A DNA stretch of 36,230 bases from Roseibacillus sp. (GTDB lineage Bacteria; Verrucomicrobiota; Verrucomicrobiia; Verrucomicrobiales; Akkermansiaceae). The notes beneath the pieces were generated by a model. The model was given only the letters and a program-made list of their open reading frames with translations, was not told the origin of the DNA and searched no databases. The stretch's first letter is position 1, and each line of letters begins with the position of its first letter. The position numbers were made by a program, and so were the translations under genes. The stretch covers positions 29,142-65,371 of the forward strand of contig PBAI01000038.1 of the NCBI GenBank assembly GCA_002715825.1. Direction: 5' to 3'. Shown here one piece after another: positions 17,101 to 26,478 of this stretch.

Positions 17101-17604
17101 ATGCGTATTCTGGCCATCGATCCAGCTATCAGAAACACCGGCTTTGCCATTGTTGAAGGAGATCACAGATCCCAAACCGCCCTTGCTTTTGACGTAATTT
17201 CCATCCCGCGCGCGGTTTCTCAGCCTGGAGCTCTCTCCGCAATTAGAAGTGGCTTAAGTCACCTCATCGAGAAGTGGGAACCCGACGAGGTTGCGGTGGA
17301 GGGCATTATCTACGTGCAATCTCACCGCACCGCTATTTCCATGGGTGCTGCCCGGGCTGCCGCCCTTATCGCAGCCGCAGACCATGGCTTGAATATTTAC
17401 GAGTATGCGCCTCGCAAGATCAAACAAGCCGTCGTTGGCAAGGGCTCTGCAAATAAACAGCAAGTTGCATTCATGGTTCGGGCATTGCTAGGACTTAGCG
17501 AAACTCCAGCGCATGATGCAGCTGACGCCCTTGCTATCGCTCTGGCCCATCTTTTTGCCTCTGACCCTTTAAAGAAGTCTTCTCTTCCACGAACTCAACT
17601 CTGA
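17101..17604 (+). CDS. ruvC: Holliday junction endonuclease RuvC
   Basis: A 167-residue RNase H-fold resolvase that cuts Holliday junctions as part of RuvABC during recombination repair. The acidic catalytic residues are all present: D7 (LAIDPA), E67 (VAVEGI), D139 and D142 (HDAADALAIALAH). The usual DPG near the N-terminus is DPA here, a mild change next to the first catalytic Asp. Length matches the family. ruvA and ruvB are not in the window. A good Shine-Dalgarno precedes the start. It sits 64 nt after the helicase gene and 35 nt before lipB, so all three may be one transcript. Confidence 0.93.
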   Translation: MRILAIDPAIRNTGFAIVEGDHRSQTALAFDVISIPRAVSQPGALSAIRSGLSHLIEKWEPDEVAVEGIIYVQSHRTAISMGAARAAALIAAADHGLNIYEYAPRKIKQAVVGKGSANKQQVAFMVRALLGLSETPAHDAADALAIALAHLFASDPLKKSSLPRTQL

Positions 17605-17639
17605 ATCTATTCAGAAAAAGCTCCCTAAAAAACCTACAA

Positions 17640-18281
17640 ATGATTCCCTGCTGGTTAGGTCCCGATATTCCATATCAGGAGGCTCTCGATCTTCAGGAGG
17701 ATCGTGTCCGCAAGATTCATTCCGGCGAAGCCCCTGAAACAATGTTTCTGCTGGAACATGCTCCCGTATATACCATTGGACGCACTCGGAATCAGAGTAG
17801 CCTTGGAGACTCAACTCACCTCCCGCATCCGGTGTACGAAATCAACCGAGGAGGACAGGCCACCTATCATGGCCCAGGGCAACTGGTAGGCTATCCGATT
17901 CTCAACCTGCGGAACTACGGGCAGGATTTACATGCCTATCTCAGACTCCTTGAGGACTCCCTGATCGCCACTCTTGCAGATTATGACGTGATTGCCCGAT
18001 CCCGGTCAGGATTAACCGGGGTGTGGGTTCAGAATCGTAAGATCGCCAGTATTGGAGTGGGTGTACGAAGGTGGGTAACGATGCATGGGTTCGCCCTTAA
18101 CGTCACAGCGGAATCTCTCCCCCCGTTTCTTCACATCACCCCTTGCGGCCTTGAAGGGGTCACTACTACCTGCCTGCACGACGAAGCTGAGGAATCACCT
18201 TCTACAAAAGAAGTAGGAGAGCGGGTCCTACATCACTTCCGTCTTCAGCTCCAGCTCACCGAGCGCAGCTCTTCAACCTGA
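17640..18281 (+). CDS. lipB: Octanoyl-[acyl-carrier-protein]:protein N-octanoyltransferase LipB
   Basis: A 213-residue enzyme that moves octanoate from acyl-ACP to lipoyl domains of 2-oxoacid dehydrogenases and the glycine cleavage H protein, the first step of lipoate synthesis. Family motifs are EHAPVYTIGR, the RGGQATYHGPGQLVGYP block, the lysine in NRKIASIGVGVRRWVTMHG (about residue 133) and the catalytic Cys in ITPCGLEGV (about 168). Length is normal. lipA is not in the window. The ATG at 17640 gives the typical N-terminus; no Shine-Dalgarno is present. It converges with fusA across 38 nt without a clear terminator. Confidence 0.93.
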   Translation: MIPCWLGPDIPYQEALDLQEDRVRKIHSGEAPETMFLLEHAPVYTIGRTRNQSSLGDSTHLPHPVYEINRGGQATYHGPGQLVGYPILNLRNYGQDLHAYLRLLEDSLIATLADYDVIARSRSGLTGVWVQNRKIASIGVGVRRWVTMHGFALNVTAESLPPFLHITPCGLEGVTTTCLHDEAEESPSTKEVGERVLHHFRLQLQLTERSSST

Positions 18282-18319
18282 CACCGGAAAGCCAATTAAT
18301 TCGGAGGGTCTGAACCTTC

Positions 18320-20410
18320 TTACTTGGCCTTGGCTGCTTTTTCCTCCTCGACCTTCTTGATCACTTCCGCGGAAATACTGTTAGGAGCCGCGGTATAGTG
18401 AGAAAACTCCATGGAAAACTGGCCCCGACCCGAAGTCATGGTCCGTAGATCTCCGATATAGCCAAACATTTCTCCCAGAGGAGCATCTGCCTTGATTCGA
18501 ATCCCCGTCGGCGCCCTATCTTGAGCATGAATCATTCCACGGCGGCGATTGAGGTCACCGATCACGTCTCCAACATTGTCTTCCGGCGTGAACACATCCA
18601 GTTTCATTATGGGCTCCAGCAGCTTGGGTGACGCCTTTGGAATCGACTGGCGATAGGCCGCCCGCGCGGCAAGCTCGAAAGCTACCGCCGAGGAATCCAC
18701 CGAGTGGTGTCCACCGTCAGTAAGTGTCACTTTGAAGTCGAGACAAGGGAACCCAGCCAGAACACCCTTTTCGAGAGATTGCTTGAAACCTTTTTCCACG
18801 GCCGGAATAAATTCCTTGGGAACATTGCCCCCCACCACCTTGGATTCGAATTCGAAACCCGAACCTGGTTCAAGGGGCTCTATCGAGAAGTCAATCTTTG
18901 CATACTGACCGGAACCCCCACTCTGCTTTTTGTGAGTGTAGGAATCATCAATTGCGTTGGTAATGGTCTCCCGGTAGGCGACCTGTGGAGCGCCTACCTC
19001 TGTTTCCACACCGTAGGTCCGTTTCAAGATATCAACCTTGATGTCGAGATGGAGCTCTCCCATGCCCTTAAGAACAGTCTCCCCGCTGTCCTGATCTGTT
19101 TCCACACGGAAAGACGGATCCTCCTTCATCATCTTTGCAAGGGCCACCCCTAGCTTATCGGCTTGTCCTACCTCGGAGGGTGCCACTGCCATCGATATAA
19201 CCGGATCCGGGAACACCATTGGCTCAAGCGTTGCAGGATTCTTTTCGTCACAAAGAGTATGACCTGTCTGCACATTCTTGAGACCAAGTAGAGCAACAAT
19301 ATCCCCGGCCTGAGCCTCCTCCAATTCTTTCCTGTCATCGGCATGCATCTCAACGATACGGCCCACCCGCTCTGTTTTTCCTGTAAAGGTGTTCAGGATC
19401 ATCGTTCCCTTTTGCAACCGACCGGAATACACTCTGGTGAATGTCAGAGCTCCATATTGGTCGTCCATGATTTTAAAAGCCAGAGCCCTTAACGGACGAT
19501 CCGGGTCAACAATTGCAAACTCCCCCGTCTCGTTGCCATCGATATCAATTTCAGGCTGAGCAGGCACCTCGGTGGGGTTGGGAAGGTAGTCCACAATGGC
19601 ATCCAGAATCAGCTGCATTCCTTTATTCTTGAAGGCTGATCCACAGAACGTCGGGAAGAAGGCAAGCCCGATAGTTCCCTTGCGAATTAATGCCTTCAGG
19701 GTATCGACGTCCGGCTCCTCTCCATCGAGGTATTTTTCCATCACATCGTCGTCCTGCTCGACAACCGTTTCAATAAGCTCATTCCTATACTGCTCGACCT
19801 TGTCCACCATGTCCGCTGGCGGGTCCTCAATAGTGAACTTGGTGGGATCTCCGGAATCATCCCAGATCCATGCCTTCCTCGTCAGAATATCAATCACACC
19901 ATTGAAATCGTCCTCGATGCCGATAGGCAAAGTCATTACCAGCGGCTTGGCCGCGAGCACTGTTTTGATCTGGTCTACAACCCGATAGAAATCGGCTCCA
20001 ATTCGGTCCAACTTGTTGACAAGAATCAGTCGAGCGACTGCAGAATCGTTAGCGTAGCGCCAGTTGGTCTCGGACTGAGGCTCAACTCCACCGGAACCGC
20101 AGAAAACTCCAACTCCACCATCCAGAACCTTCAGGGATCGATATACTTCGATGGTGAAGTCCACGTGTCCGGGAGTGTCGATAATATTAAGTTGATGGTC
20201 ATTCCAGAAACAGGTTGTCGCAGCTGACTGAATCGTAATTCCACGCTCCTGTTCCTGCTCCATGAAGTCCGTAGTAGCGGCACCATCATGGACTTCACCG
20301 ATCTTATGGATCTTTCCCGTCAGTTTGAGAATACGCTCGGTAGTAGTCGTTTTCCCTGCATCAACGTGGGCAAAGATGCCAATGTTGCGATATCTTGAAA
20401 GGTCTGACAT
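18320..20410 (-). CDS. Elongation factor G, second-type (fusA2/EF-G2-like)
   Basis: A 696-residue translational GTPase of the EF-G family. The G domain has [15 protein letters not shown] (from about residue 14), the switch region [23 protein letters not shown] and NKLDR. Domains II-V follow, including [28 protein letters not shown] and the C-terminal [12 protein letters not shown]. Features such as [27 protein letters not shown] and [10 protein letters not shown] are, from memory, those of the second EF-G found in Vibrio, Shewanella and Pseudomonas rather than the main str-operon EF-G. It lies alone, without rpsL, rpsG or tuf, which fits a paralogue. I therefore leave the symbol empty; it could also be the only EF-G of the organism. 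The tail EEEKAAKAK is Lys/Ala-rich. Confidence 0.9.
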   Translation of the reverse strand: MSDLSRYRNIGIFAHVDAGKTTTTERILKLTGKIHKIGEVHDGAATTDFMEQEQERGITIQSAATTCFWNDHQLNIIDTPGHVDFTIEVYRSLKVLDGGVGVFCGSGGVEPQSETNWRYANDSAVARLILVNKLDRIGADFYRVVDQIKTVLAAKPLVMTLPIGIEDDFNGVIDILTRKAWIWDDSGDPTKFTIEDPPADMVDKVEQYRNELIETVVEQDDDVMEKYLDGEEPDVDTLKALIRKGTIGLAFFPTFCGSAFKNKGMQLILDAIVDYLPNPTEVPAQPEIDIDGNETGEFAIVDPDRPLRALAFKIMDDQYGALTFTRVYSGRLQKGTMILNTFTGKTERVGRIVEMHADDRKELEEAQAGDIVALLGLKNVQTGHTLCDEKNPATLEPMVFPDPVISMAVAPSEVGQADKLGVALAKMMKEDPSFRVETDQDSGETVLKGMGELHLDIKVDILKRTYGVETEVGAPQVAYRETITNAIDDSYTHKKQSGGSGQYAKIDFSIEPLEPGSGFEFESKVVGGNVPKEFIPAVEKGFKQSLEKGVLAGFPCLDFKVTLTDGGHHSVDSSAVAFELAARAAYRQSIPKASPKLLEPIMKLDVFTPEDNVGDVIGDLNRRRGMIHAQDRAPTGIRIKADAPLGEMFGYIGDLRTMTSGRGQFSMEFSHYTAAPNSISAEVIKKVEEEKAAKAK

Positions 20411-20431
20411 GCTTGAAAATTGGGTTGTCTG

Positions 20432-20460
20432 AAGCTAAGCAGCCGCCGTATCTGCCTCAA
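20432..20460 (-). promoter_or_regulatory. Putative EF-G promoter
   Basis: On the minus strand TTGAGG (20455-20460), a 17 nt spacer and TAGCTT (20432-20437) precede the EF-G start codon by 21 nt. No Shine-Dalgarno follows. Confidence 0.38.
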
Positions 20461-20484
20461 GACGCACGAAAAGTCGAGACTCTA

Positions 20485-20499
20485 GACGTATATTACGTC
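20485..20499. promoter_or_regulatory. Perfect dyad GACGTA-TAT-TACGTC upstream of EF-G
   Basis: Two 6-base arms in perfect inverted repeat are separated by TAT, 24 bases upstream of the putative -35 of the EF-G gene. The position suits an operator for an activator or a dimeric regulator. Nothing in the window identifies the binding protein, and a 12-base dyad can arise by chance. The remaining 150 bases up to the hydrolase gene show nothing else. Confidence 0.3.
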
Positions 20500-20649
20500 G
20501 CTAATTCCACGAAATGCGCCTCTTTTGCCGCCAGCCGCTCAACTATATCACTTTAGATGGGCGAAATATGATGCAATTCTGCGCTTAGTTTGCGTGCAAC
20601 TTTGCACCGGCAAGCCTCTTTCGGATTCCACTAACAGCCGTGCCCAAAG

Positions 20650-21510
20650 TCAGCGCTTATCGGCGGCGAAGCGAAAGGCCTTCTTCCCGGTGAGGTCCGC
20701 ACTGGTGAAAGTTGGGCACCAGTAACGCTCGACATGAGCCACAACAAGGTCCGTTCCTGTGAAATGATCAACTCCAGGCGGCCTTTGCGGATTATACATG
20801 GTATCAGTCATATCCCTCATAAGAGCAACATTCTTACCGAGCTTCACCATCTGCCGAATTCCAAATGGTCTCCCCAGAACGCACATATTCAAGTGAACTC
20901 CACAGAGAATTACATTCTCGACCTTCTTTGCAGCAAGCAGGTTGAAGGTCTCCTGCCCGTGGTCGGTGATGGCATCCCCTTCGAAGATCTCAATCCCTTT
21001 GATCTGCCTCGTCCATGCTTCACGAATCTCACACTTCGGGTCCTTGCAACTGCATCCCATATCAGAATCGTCAATCGGAAGAACTCCCTCAAAATCCGGA
21101 TCAGGCCAGCACCACTTGGTTCCCCAACGATTCTTAGTACTTAGTTTTATCGGCGGTTTCACAAACGGCACATTCTGAGCGTAACGTCGTTGTGGAGTAC
21201 CCTTGTAGAAATCTACAACACTACTTGGGGCATGAATTATAAGAACTCCCTGGTCCCGAACCTTCTTTACCACCTCGTTCAGTGGACCTGTCATCTCTTC
21301 CACACGGCGAGCCGCTGACTTACACCAGTGGTCATCCCACATATCGCAAATGATTAGGGCCGTTTGATCGGCTCTCCATGTCTTTTTCACGGTTACTACT
21401 CGATCCGGCTGCGCCTTGCTTCGGGACTGAAGACTAAGGACGAGCTCTGCGGTGGCCATGGGAGCGAGAAGAACGATGAGTAAGAAACTCGCAGGGAAGG
21501 GTTTAAACAT
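20650..21510 (-). CDS. Exported isochorismatase-family cysteine hydrolase
   Basis: A 286-residue protein with a signal peptide (about residues 1-21, ending MATA), so it works in the periplasm or outside. The rest has the isochorismatase/nicotinamidase fold: catalytic Asp in ALIICDMWDD (D56), a central lysine candidate around residues 118-132, and the nucleophilic Cys in ILCGVHLNMCVLGRPFG (C210). Family members hydrolyse amides or vinyl ethers (nicotinamide, N-carbamoyl compounds, isochorismate). An additional cysteine-rich loop, CSCKDPKC (C153, C155, C160), is not part of the usual fold. Exported relatives occur in Planctomycetes and Verrucomicrobia, by recollection; their substrate is not known to me. 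It lies 129 nt after the hydantoinase-like gene on the same strand; a shared amide-catabolism role is possible but unproven. Confidence 0.78.
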   Translation of the reverse strand: MFKPFPASFLLIVLLAPMATAELVLSLQSRSKAQPDRVVTVKKTWRADQTALIICDMWDDHWCKSAARRVEEMTGPLNEVVKKVRDQGVLIIHAPSSVVDFYKGTPQRRYAQNVPFVKPPIKLSTKNRWGTKWCWPDPDFEGVLPIDDSDMGCSCKDPKCEIREAWTRQIKGIEIFEGDAITDHGQETFNLLAAKKVENVILCGVHLNMCVLGRPFGIRQMVKLGKNVALMRDMTDTMYNPQRPPGVDHFTGTDLVVAHVERYWCPTFTSADLTGKKAFRFAADKR

Positions 21511-21639
21511 GAGAGATGAGGGATAGCAGCTTAGGAAGTCAATTCGCTGGCCGCAATCTTGAATCCAGCTTCACACCCTTGGAGGCGCAAAGGCAGCACC
21601 GTTACAAAGCCTCGCCAATTTCTGGTGAAACTGAACTCA

Positions 21640-24600
21640 CTACACCTTGCCCCACCCTCCTCCGCCCGGGGTCTGTATGAGGACACGTTCGCCGGCCTTT
21701 ACAGCCACGCTGCAAATCGCCGGTAATTCTTCCCTCGTGCCATCAACTCGGACCTTGAACTGCCTCCCCGGCAATCCGGCAGCCCCTCCCTTTTTTCCCC
21801 GGGGGCCCTTCCTCCGTCTCTGAGTCAGCATTGAGACGGTCATGTCCTCGAGAAACTCAAACTCACGTTGGAGTCCACATCCACCGTCCCAGTGCCCGCG
21901 ACCTCCGGATCCGTCTCTCAGCGAAAACCCAAGGATACGCACTGGAAACCGACGCTCCAAGATCTCGGGATCCGTGATCGCGGTATTACTCATGTGCACA
22001 TGCGTCCCGCTCAATCCACACCACCCGGGACCAGCTCCAGAACCACCTCCGATGGTTTCGTAGTACGCGAAGGCTGTATTTCCAAAAAGAAAGTTGTTCA
22101 TTGTCCCCTGGCTGTTGGCCTGCAAATCCAGCGCGTCGAGAAGGACGTCAACAACTCGCTGGCTGGTCTCCACGTTCCCACCGACGACTGCTGGGCAGAT
22201 TGCCGGGTCCTCAGTAAAGACGGGACTGAGAATGCCCTCGGGCGTCTTGATACGAACGTCATCAAGAAGACCCTCGTTCAAAGGGAGGTCGTCACCAACC
22301 CACGCCCGCAGCACATAGAGAACCGCACTCCTCACTATGGCCTCGGTGGCATTCAGGTTCCCCGCATGGACTGGCCCTGAGCCTGAGAAATCAACATGCA
22401 AGCCTTCCTTGGAGCCCCGCAGCAATACTTGAATTCTTGTTCCATCATCAAGAACGTCCTCGCCGTGCCATCTGTGGCCTATGACAGGGGCAAGTTTGGA
22501 CCTCATAACCTGAGACGCATGGTGACGTAACCCCTCCATATTCCGAAGGACGACGTCGCAGGATGAGCCTTGAGCGAGCGCCTGCAGGGCCCTGACTCCA
22601 TGATGATTGCATGCGATCTGAGCAGCGAGATCCGCAAGGTTGTCACCAAGCATTCGGCTTGGGTAACGCGACGACCGAAAAAGATCTTCGATCGCCTTAA
22701 ACCGGCTCCTTCCCGATTCGCAGATTAGAATTGGAGGGATGACGACTCCTTCTTCCTCAAGACAGCGAGCCTCCGCTGGCATGGATCCTGGTGCTTTCCC
22801 TCCAATCTCAGCATGATGAGCTCGGTTTGCGATGAAGCCAATTAAGCCCTCTTCGAAAAAAACGGGGCTTATCAAAGTCACATCGGGAAGATGTGATCCT
22901 CCGAAGGCGGGGTGATTCACCATCACCATGTCTCCGTCCTTCCATTTACGCCCCTCACCGACTTTCCTGACACAGAGGCCAATCGCGCCCAAGTGAACGG
23001 GAATATGAGGAGCGTTCACTACCAGTCTTCCGGCTGCATCGAGCAGGGCACAGGAAAAGTCGAGGCGCTCCTTGATGTTGGGAGACATGGCGGTCCTCCG
23101 TAGTAATTCCCCCATCTCCTCTACAAGACCTTCAAAACGGCAACGGAATAGCTCCGCCTCTATCTCTTGGGACCACCCTGAAGAGAGTGTCCGTAGACTT
23201 GGTGCTATCTGGTCCTGTCGCACCAGATGCATCCCTCCGCGCGAGCCCTTTGCCCAGCTCCAACCGGGTTCAATAACACAAGTTCTGAAAGCATCTTGGA
23301 TGACTTCCATCGTCTCAACCGGCATGGCGGGACCAAACTCCTCCGGGAGAAGCCCTCTCTCAGCAACCCTTGCTACGACCCTCAGTGCTACAAGTTCGAT
23401 CTCTTTTCCAGCCGGAGGGTCATATCCATAGAGCTCTCGATACCTCTCAAGAAATCCCCGCTCTAACTCATCACGCTCTGGTATGACATGCATTTCGAGC
23501 TCCAGCGTGGAGTCCTGTCCCCACAATCGCATTTCACAAAGTATTCTGGCCAACGCTCCCCCTTCGCCCAGCGCCTCCAAGGCCTCCTGAATCAGGGCCT
23601 CGACTCTCTCTACCCATCCTTCGCTGAGAACGTCCAAGCGAGACAGTACTTGGTGCTCAACTATTTTTTCTCTGCTACAATGATGCAGTCCCCTCGCACT
23701 AAGTAACCCTGCATCGCCAGGAATGAGAATCTCTCTGATTCCGATTTTGGCTGCTACCCCACATGCATGCTGAGGGCCGGCCCCTCCGAACGCCACAAGG
23801 GCATAAGTGGATGGATCACATCCTTCTCTGATCGAAACTTTTCGAATTGCCTCTGCCATTCGCTCAATCGCTATCTCACGGAGCCCCTCAAGTAATTGTT
23901 GCTCAGATCCAGGAGACACGCCATCGTGCTCCATTTGAGATTGTAATTCATGTAATCTGGCCCACGCAGCTTCAACGTCGAGTGGTATCCCGGCACGCGT
24001 TGGATCCATCAACCCGAGGAGTAAATTGACATCCGTTACCGTTAGTGGACCTCCCTTACCATAGCATGCCGGACCCGGGTCTGCCCCTGCACTTTCTGGC
24101 CCTACCGCGAGTGCTCCTCCCGACCACTGACAAATTGAACCTCCTCCTGCGGCTACCGTCTCAATCTTAATTGACGGAGCAGCCACTCTCGCAGGACCGA
24201 TTTTCTGCTCGTAACGCAGGATAGGTGCACCATTAATCCGAGAAATATCGCTACTGGTGCCACCCATATCAAATGAGATGACCTTATCGTAGCCGGCAGA
24301 TCGCGCTACCTCCATGGCGCCTCTCACTCCACCAGCCGGACCACTTAACAGACTATCAATTGGTCGATAATCCGCCGCATCCTTGAGCCCTCCCCCACTC
24401 GTTAGCAGCTCAACGCTTCCGTTGTTCATCCCACGGCTGATGGCTGCCACGAAGGAATCCATGACTGGAGAAAGATAGGCATTGGCAGTAGCCGTCTCTG
24501 CCCGCGGGAGAAGTCGAATGGCACTTGTGAGATCGGTAGAGAGCGAGATGGAGGAAATCCCAGCCTCTCGCAGCCAATCTCGCACTTCCTGCTCATGCAC

Positions 24601-25323
24601 AGGATTTGCGTAGCTGTTCAAAAGAGCCACGGCCACAACCTCAATGGAGTCGGCTTTCAACTTCGTGACGAGGTCCACCCCCTCCGCTTTGCTGAGGGGC
24701 TCAACGATCCGTCCGGAAGCGTCGATACGTCCTCTCAATCCGACACAGGAGTCGAACACCGGGTCCTCGAGGCTTTGCCTCAGGTCAAAAAGATGTGGTC
24801 GGCGCTGATCACCAATCCGCAGGAGGTCTTCAAATCCTGCACTCGTAATCAGAACTCCCTTGCGACCCCTGCGCTCTAGCAATGCATTTGTCGCCTTCGT
24901 CGTGGAGACCCTGAAGTCAACATCCGGAAACGGATTCCCAAGCGGAGTAGAGGTGAGAATTCGCAGCGCAAGGACCGGAGCTTCTTCCCCGGTGAACATC
25001 TGGAGAGCATCTCCCCTCGCGAAGGCAGGTCCTCCCTTGATGGAAAGCAGATCCTCCTCAGGATTCCAATCATCAACCACTCCTCCGCCCTCAACTTGAA
25101 AACCTCTTAAAAAATTGCCTGAAACTCCATGAGCTCTCCCAAGCTGGTAACGACCTCCAGCGAGAACCTTCTCAATTCGCACTCTTATGACACTACTGGA
25201 AAGCAGCTTGCAGCGATGTTCGTCACCATCCGGGCTCAGCGCCCAGCCGTCCGTAAATGTGCCACCCGTGTCAACGCGAACCTTCCAACATTCCTCCGCC
25301 CTATGAATGTTCTTCACCGACAT
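21640..25323 (-). CDS. Fused hydantoinase A/B protein (5-oxoprolinase-like)
   Basis: A 1227-residue cytoplasmic protein joining HyuA- and HyuB-type subunits, as in ATP-dependent 5-oxoprolinase, which opens pyroglutamate to glutamate. The HyuA half starts with the ATP-binding VDTGGTFTDGW (residues 17-27) and continues with FDMGGTSSDI (about 350), the GGGSI and GPESAGADPGPACYG motifs, and FGGAGPQHACGVA. The HyuB half starts near residue 700 (FRCRFEGLVEEMGELLRRTA) and has NHPAFGGSHLPDVT, NRAHHAEIGGKAPGSMP and the Gly-rich end TPGGGGWG. Length matches eukaryotic and bacterial fused oxoprolinases (about 1250-1290). Whether the substrate is 5-oxoproline, a hydantoin or N-methylhydantoin cannot be settled. 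The ATG at 25323 is accepted as start though no Shine-Dalgarno is present. Confidence 0.88.
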   Translation of the reverse strand: MSVKNIHRAEECWKVRVDTGGTFTDGWALSPDGDEHRCKLLSSSVIRVRIEKVLAGGRYQLGRAHGVSGNFLRGFQVEGGGVVDDWNPEEDLLSIKGGPAFARGDALQMFTGEEAPVLALRILTSTPLGNPFPDVDFRVSTTKATNALLERRGRKGVLITSAGFEDLLRIGDQRRPHLFDLRQSLEDPVFDSCVGLRGRIDASGRIVEPLSKAEGVDLVTKLKADSIEVVAVALLNSYANPVHEQEVRDWLREAGISSISLSTDLTSAIRLLPRAETATANAYLSPVMDSFVAAISRGMNNGSVELLTSGGGLKDAADYRPIDSLLSGPAGGVRGAMEVARSAGYDKVISFDMGGTSSDISRINGAPILRYEQKIGPARVAAPSIKIETVAAGGGSICQWSGGALAVGPESAGADPGPACYGKGGPLTVTDVNLLLGLMDPTRAGIPLDVEAAWARLHELQSQMEHDGVSPGSEQQLLEGLREIAIERMAEAIRKVSIREGCDPSTYALVAFGGAGPQHACGVAAKIGIREILIPGDAGLLSARGLHHCSREKIVEHQVLSRLDVLSEGWVERVEALIQEALEALGEGGALARILCEMRLWGQDSTLELEMHVIPERDELERGFLERYRELYGYDPPAGKEIELVALRVVARVAERGLLPEEFGPAMPVETMEVIQDAFRTCVIEPGWSWAKGSRGGMHLVRQDQIAPSLRTLSSGWSQEIEAELFRCRFEGLVEEMGELLRRTAMSPNIKERLDFSCALLDAAGRLVVNAPHIPVHLGAIGLCVRKVGEGRKWKDGDMVMVNHPAFGGSHLPDVTLISPVFFEEGLIGFIANRAHHAEIGGKAPGSMPAEARCLEEEGVVIPPILICESGRSRFKAIEDLFRSSRYPSRMLGDNLADLAAQIACNHHGVRALQALAQGSSCDVVLRNMEGLRHHASQVMRSKLAPVIGHRWHGEDVLDDGTRIQVLLRGSKEGLHVDFSGSGPVHAGNLNATEAIVRSAVLYVLRAWVGDDLPLNEGLLDDVRIKTPEGILSPVFTEDPAICPAVVGGNVETSQRVVDVLLDALDLQANSQGTMNNFLFGNTAFAYYETIGGGSGAGPGWCGLSGTHVHMSNTAITDPEILERRFPVRILGFSLRDGSGGRGHWDGGCGLQREFEFLEDMTVSMLTQRRRKGPRGKKGGAAGLPGRQFKVRVDGTREELPAICSVAVKAGERVLIQTPGGGGWGKV

Positions 25324-25435
25324 AGCATAACAAGGACACGCTCAGAGGCCATGACCTTCTTGGCTCCCACCTAGTCGCCCAGACCAACCCGTCCAAATGC
25401 TCCTGCGCCTTTCAGCGATTGAGGCCACATGAAGG

Positions 25436-26332
25436 CTACTTGAGCCTCTCCAACTCTCTCGTGCAGATATAGATCGTTTCCCGCACTCCGGGGGCATACC
25501 CGCCCTCCATGAGGATCCCCAAGGCTGTTCCCTGATACTGAACACAATCAATTACACCACTTGGGGAGTTTACTATCACCGCATCTTCTTTGCCCAATCC
25601 GAGTTTTGTTGCACAGCTTCTCAAACTCCCGAAAGCACCTACCTCAGAAGGATCAATCTCTGCCACGTTGATGATCCCCGGTAAATCGCGCATTCGCTCC
25701 ATGATCTCGAGGTGACTCAACTCATGGTCCACCCCGAAAATTGCCCGCAACTCAAGCTGCTTTGTGCGGTCCGATAGAGCGACTGGAAACTCGTCTGGTT
25801 GCCTTGGCAAAGCTACCCCGGCGCTCCCACGAGCACCTGACTGACTGCCACCTACAGGCTTCGAGAAGTCCCCACGCACATTAGTTTCAATTGGGGAAAT
25901 TGGCACAGCTTGGTTCATTGCGGAAGCAGCCTTTTCCTGTGGCGGGGCCATTTCGCCGAAGGGATCTTCAGAATCATCTGATTTGGTATTCGCACCGCTG
26001 GATGAAGCCTCAACCCTAGATCGGGATGGCACCATTTCCAATGGAGCAAGAGCTGCAGGACCGGAGGGAAATCCATGCATGGGAAATCCAGACCCCCCGT
26101 TTCCGTCAAGTTCTGAACGATCCCCCTCAACGAGCTCAAATGGACTTCCTGAAGCAGGGGCCCGGGAACCTTTTTCATGTCGCAGGGTTTCACGCTCCGA
26201 CAGCACCATTGAATCACTTTGAGAACCGTCTGTATCTACCTGAAATGGACTCTCGTTAGCTCCGCCTCTGTCGGCAGACTCTCCGCCCGGACGTGAGGTT
26301 AATGAATTGGATTGATGATGTGAGTGCGACAT
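25436..26332 (-). CDS. Unknown protein with SPF motifs and a possible roadblock-like C-terminal domain
   Basis: A 298-residue protein I do not recognise. Residues 1-185 are low-complexity, rich in Ser, Gly, Pro and acidic residues, with no signal peptide. They contain a spaced short motif: SPFQV (28-32), SPFELV (63-68) and DPFGEM (123-128). Residues about 192-298 look folded: a strand (ELRAIFGV), a helix (HLEIMERMRDLPGI), a strand (INVAEID), a helix (FGSLRSCATKLGL), strands (DAVIVNSP, GVIDCVQYQGTALGILM) and a final helix. That order is compatible with a roadblock/LC7 (profilin-like) fold, a weak inference. It begins 146 nt after def with its own putative promoter. The disordered part with repeated SPF units suggests a tether for protein partners. 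Confidence 0.65.
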   Translation of the reverse strand: MSHSHHQSNSLTSRPGGESADRGGANESPFQVDTDGSQSDSMVLSERETLRHEKGSRAPASGSPFELVEGDRSELDGNGGSGFPMHGFPSGPAALAPLEMVPSRSRVEASSSGANTKSDDSEDPFGEMAPPQEKAASAMNQAVPISPIETNVRGDFSKPVGGSQSGARGSAGVALPRQPDEFPVALSDRTKQLELRAIFGVDHELSHLEIMERMRDLPGIINVAEIDPSEVGAFGSLRSCATKLGLGKEDAVIVNSPSGVIDCVQYQGTALGILMEGGYAPGVRETIYICTRELERLK

Positions 26333-26353
26333 ACCTTAGAGCGACTAGACACC

Positions 26354-26383
26354 AGAATAAGTATCCTCTCCCGGAAATGTAAA
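26354..26383 (-). promoter_or_regulatory. Putative promoter of the SPF-motif gene
   Basis: On the minus strand TTTACA (26378-26383), an 18 nt spacer and TATTCT (26354-26359) lie 21 nt upstream of the ATG at 26332. Five of six -35 positions fit the sigma-70 consensus. It would separate this gene from the rsmA-tonB-exbBD-def run. Confidence 0.42.
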
Positions 26384-26478
26384 ACCTATTTGATGTGAAT
26401 AACCGGGGTTCATCCAAGCGCGCCAGTCCAATGCGGCTTCGATCAAACATGTGAATTCCTGCAGACCAGCCTTTCCCC

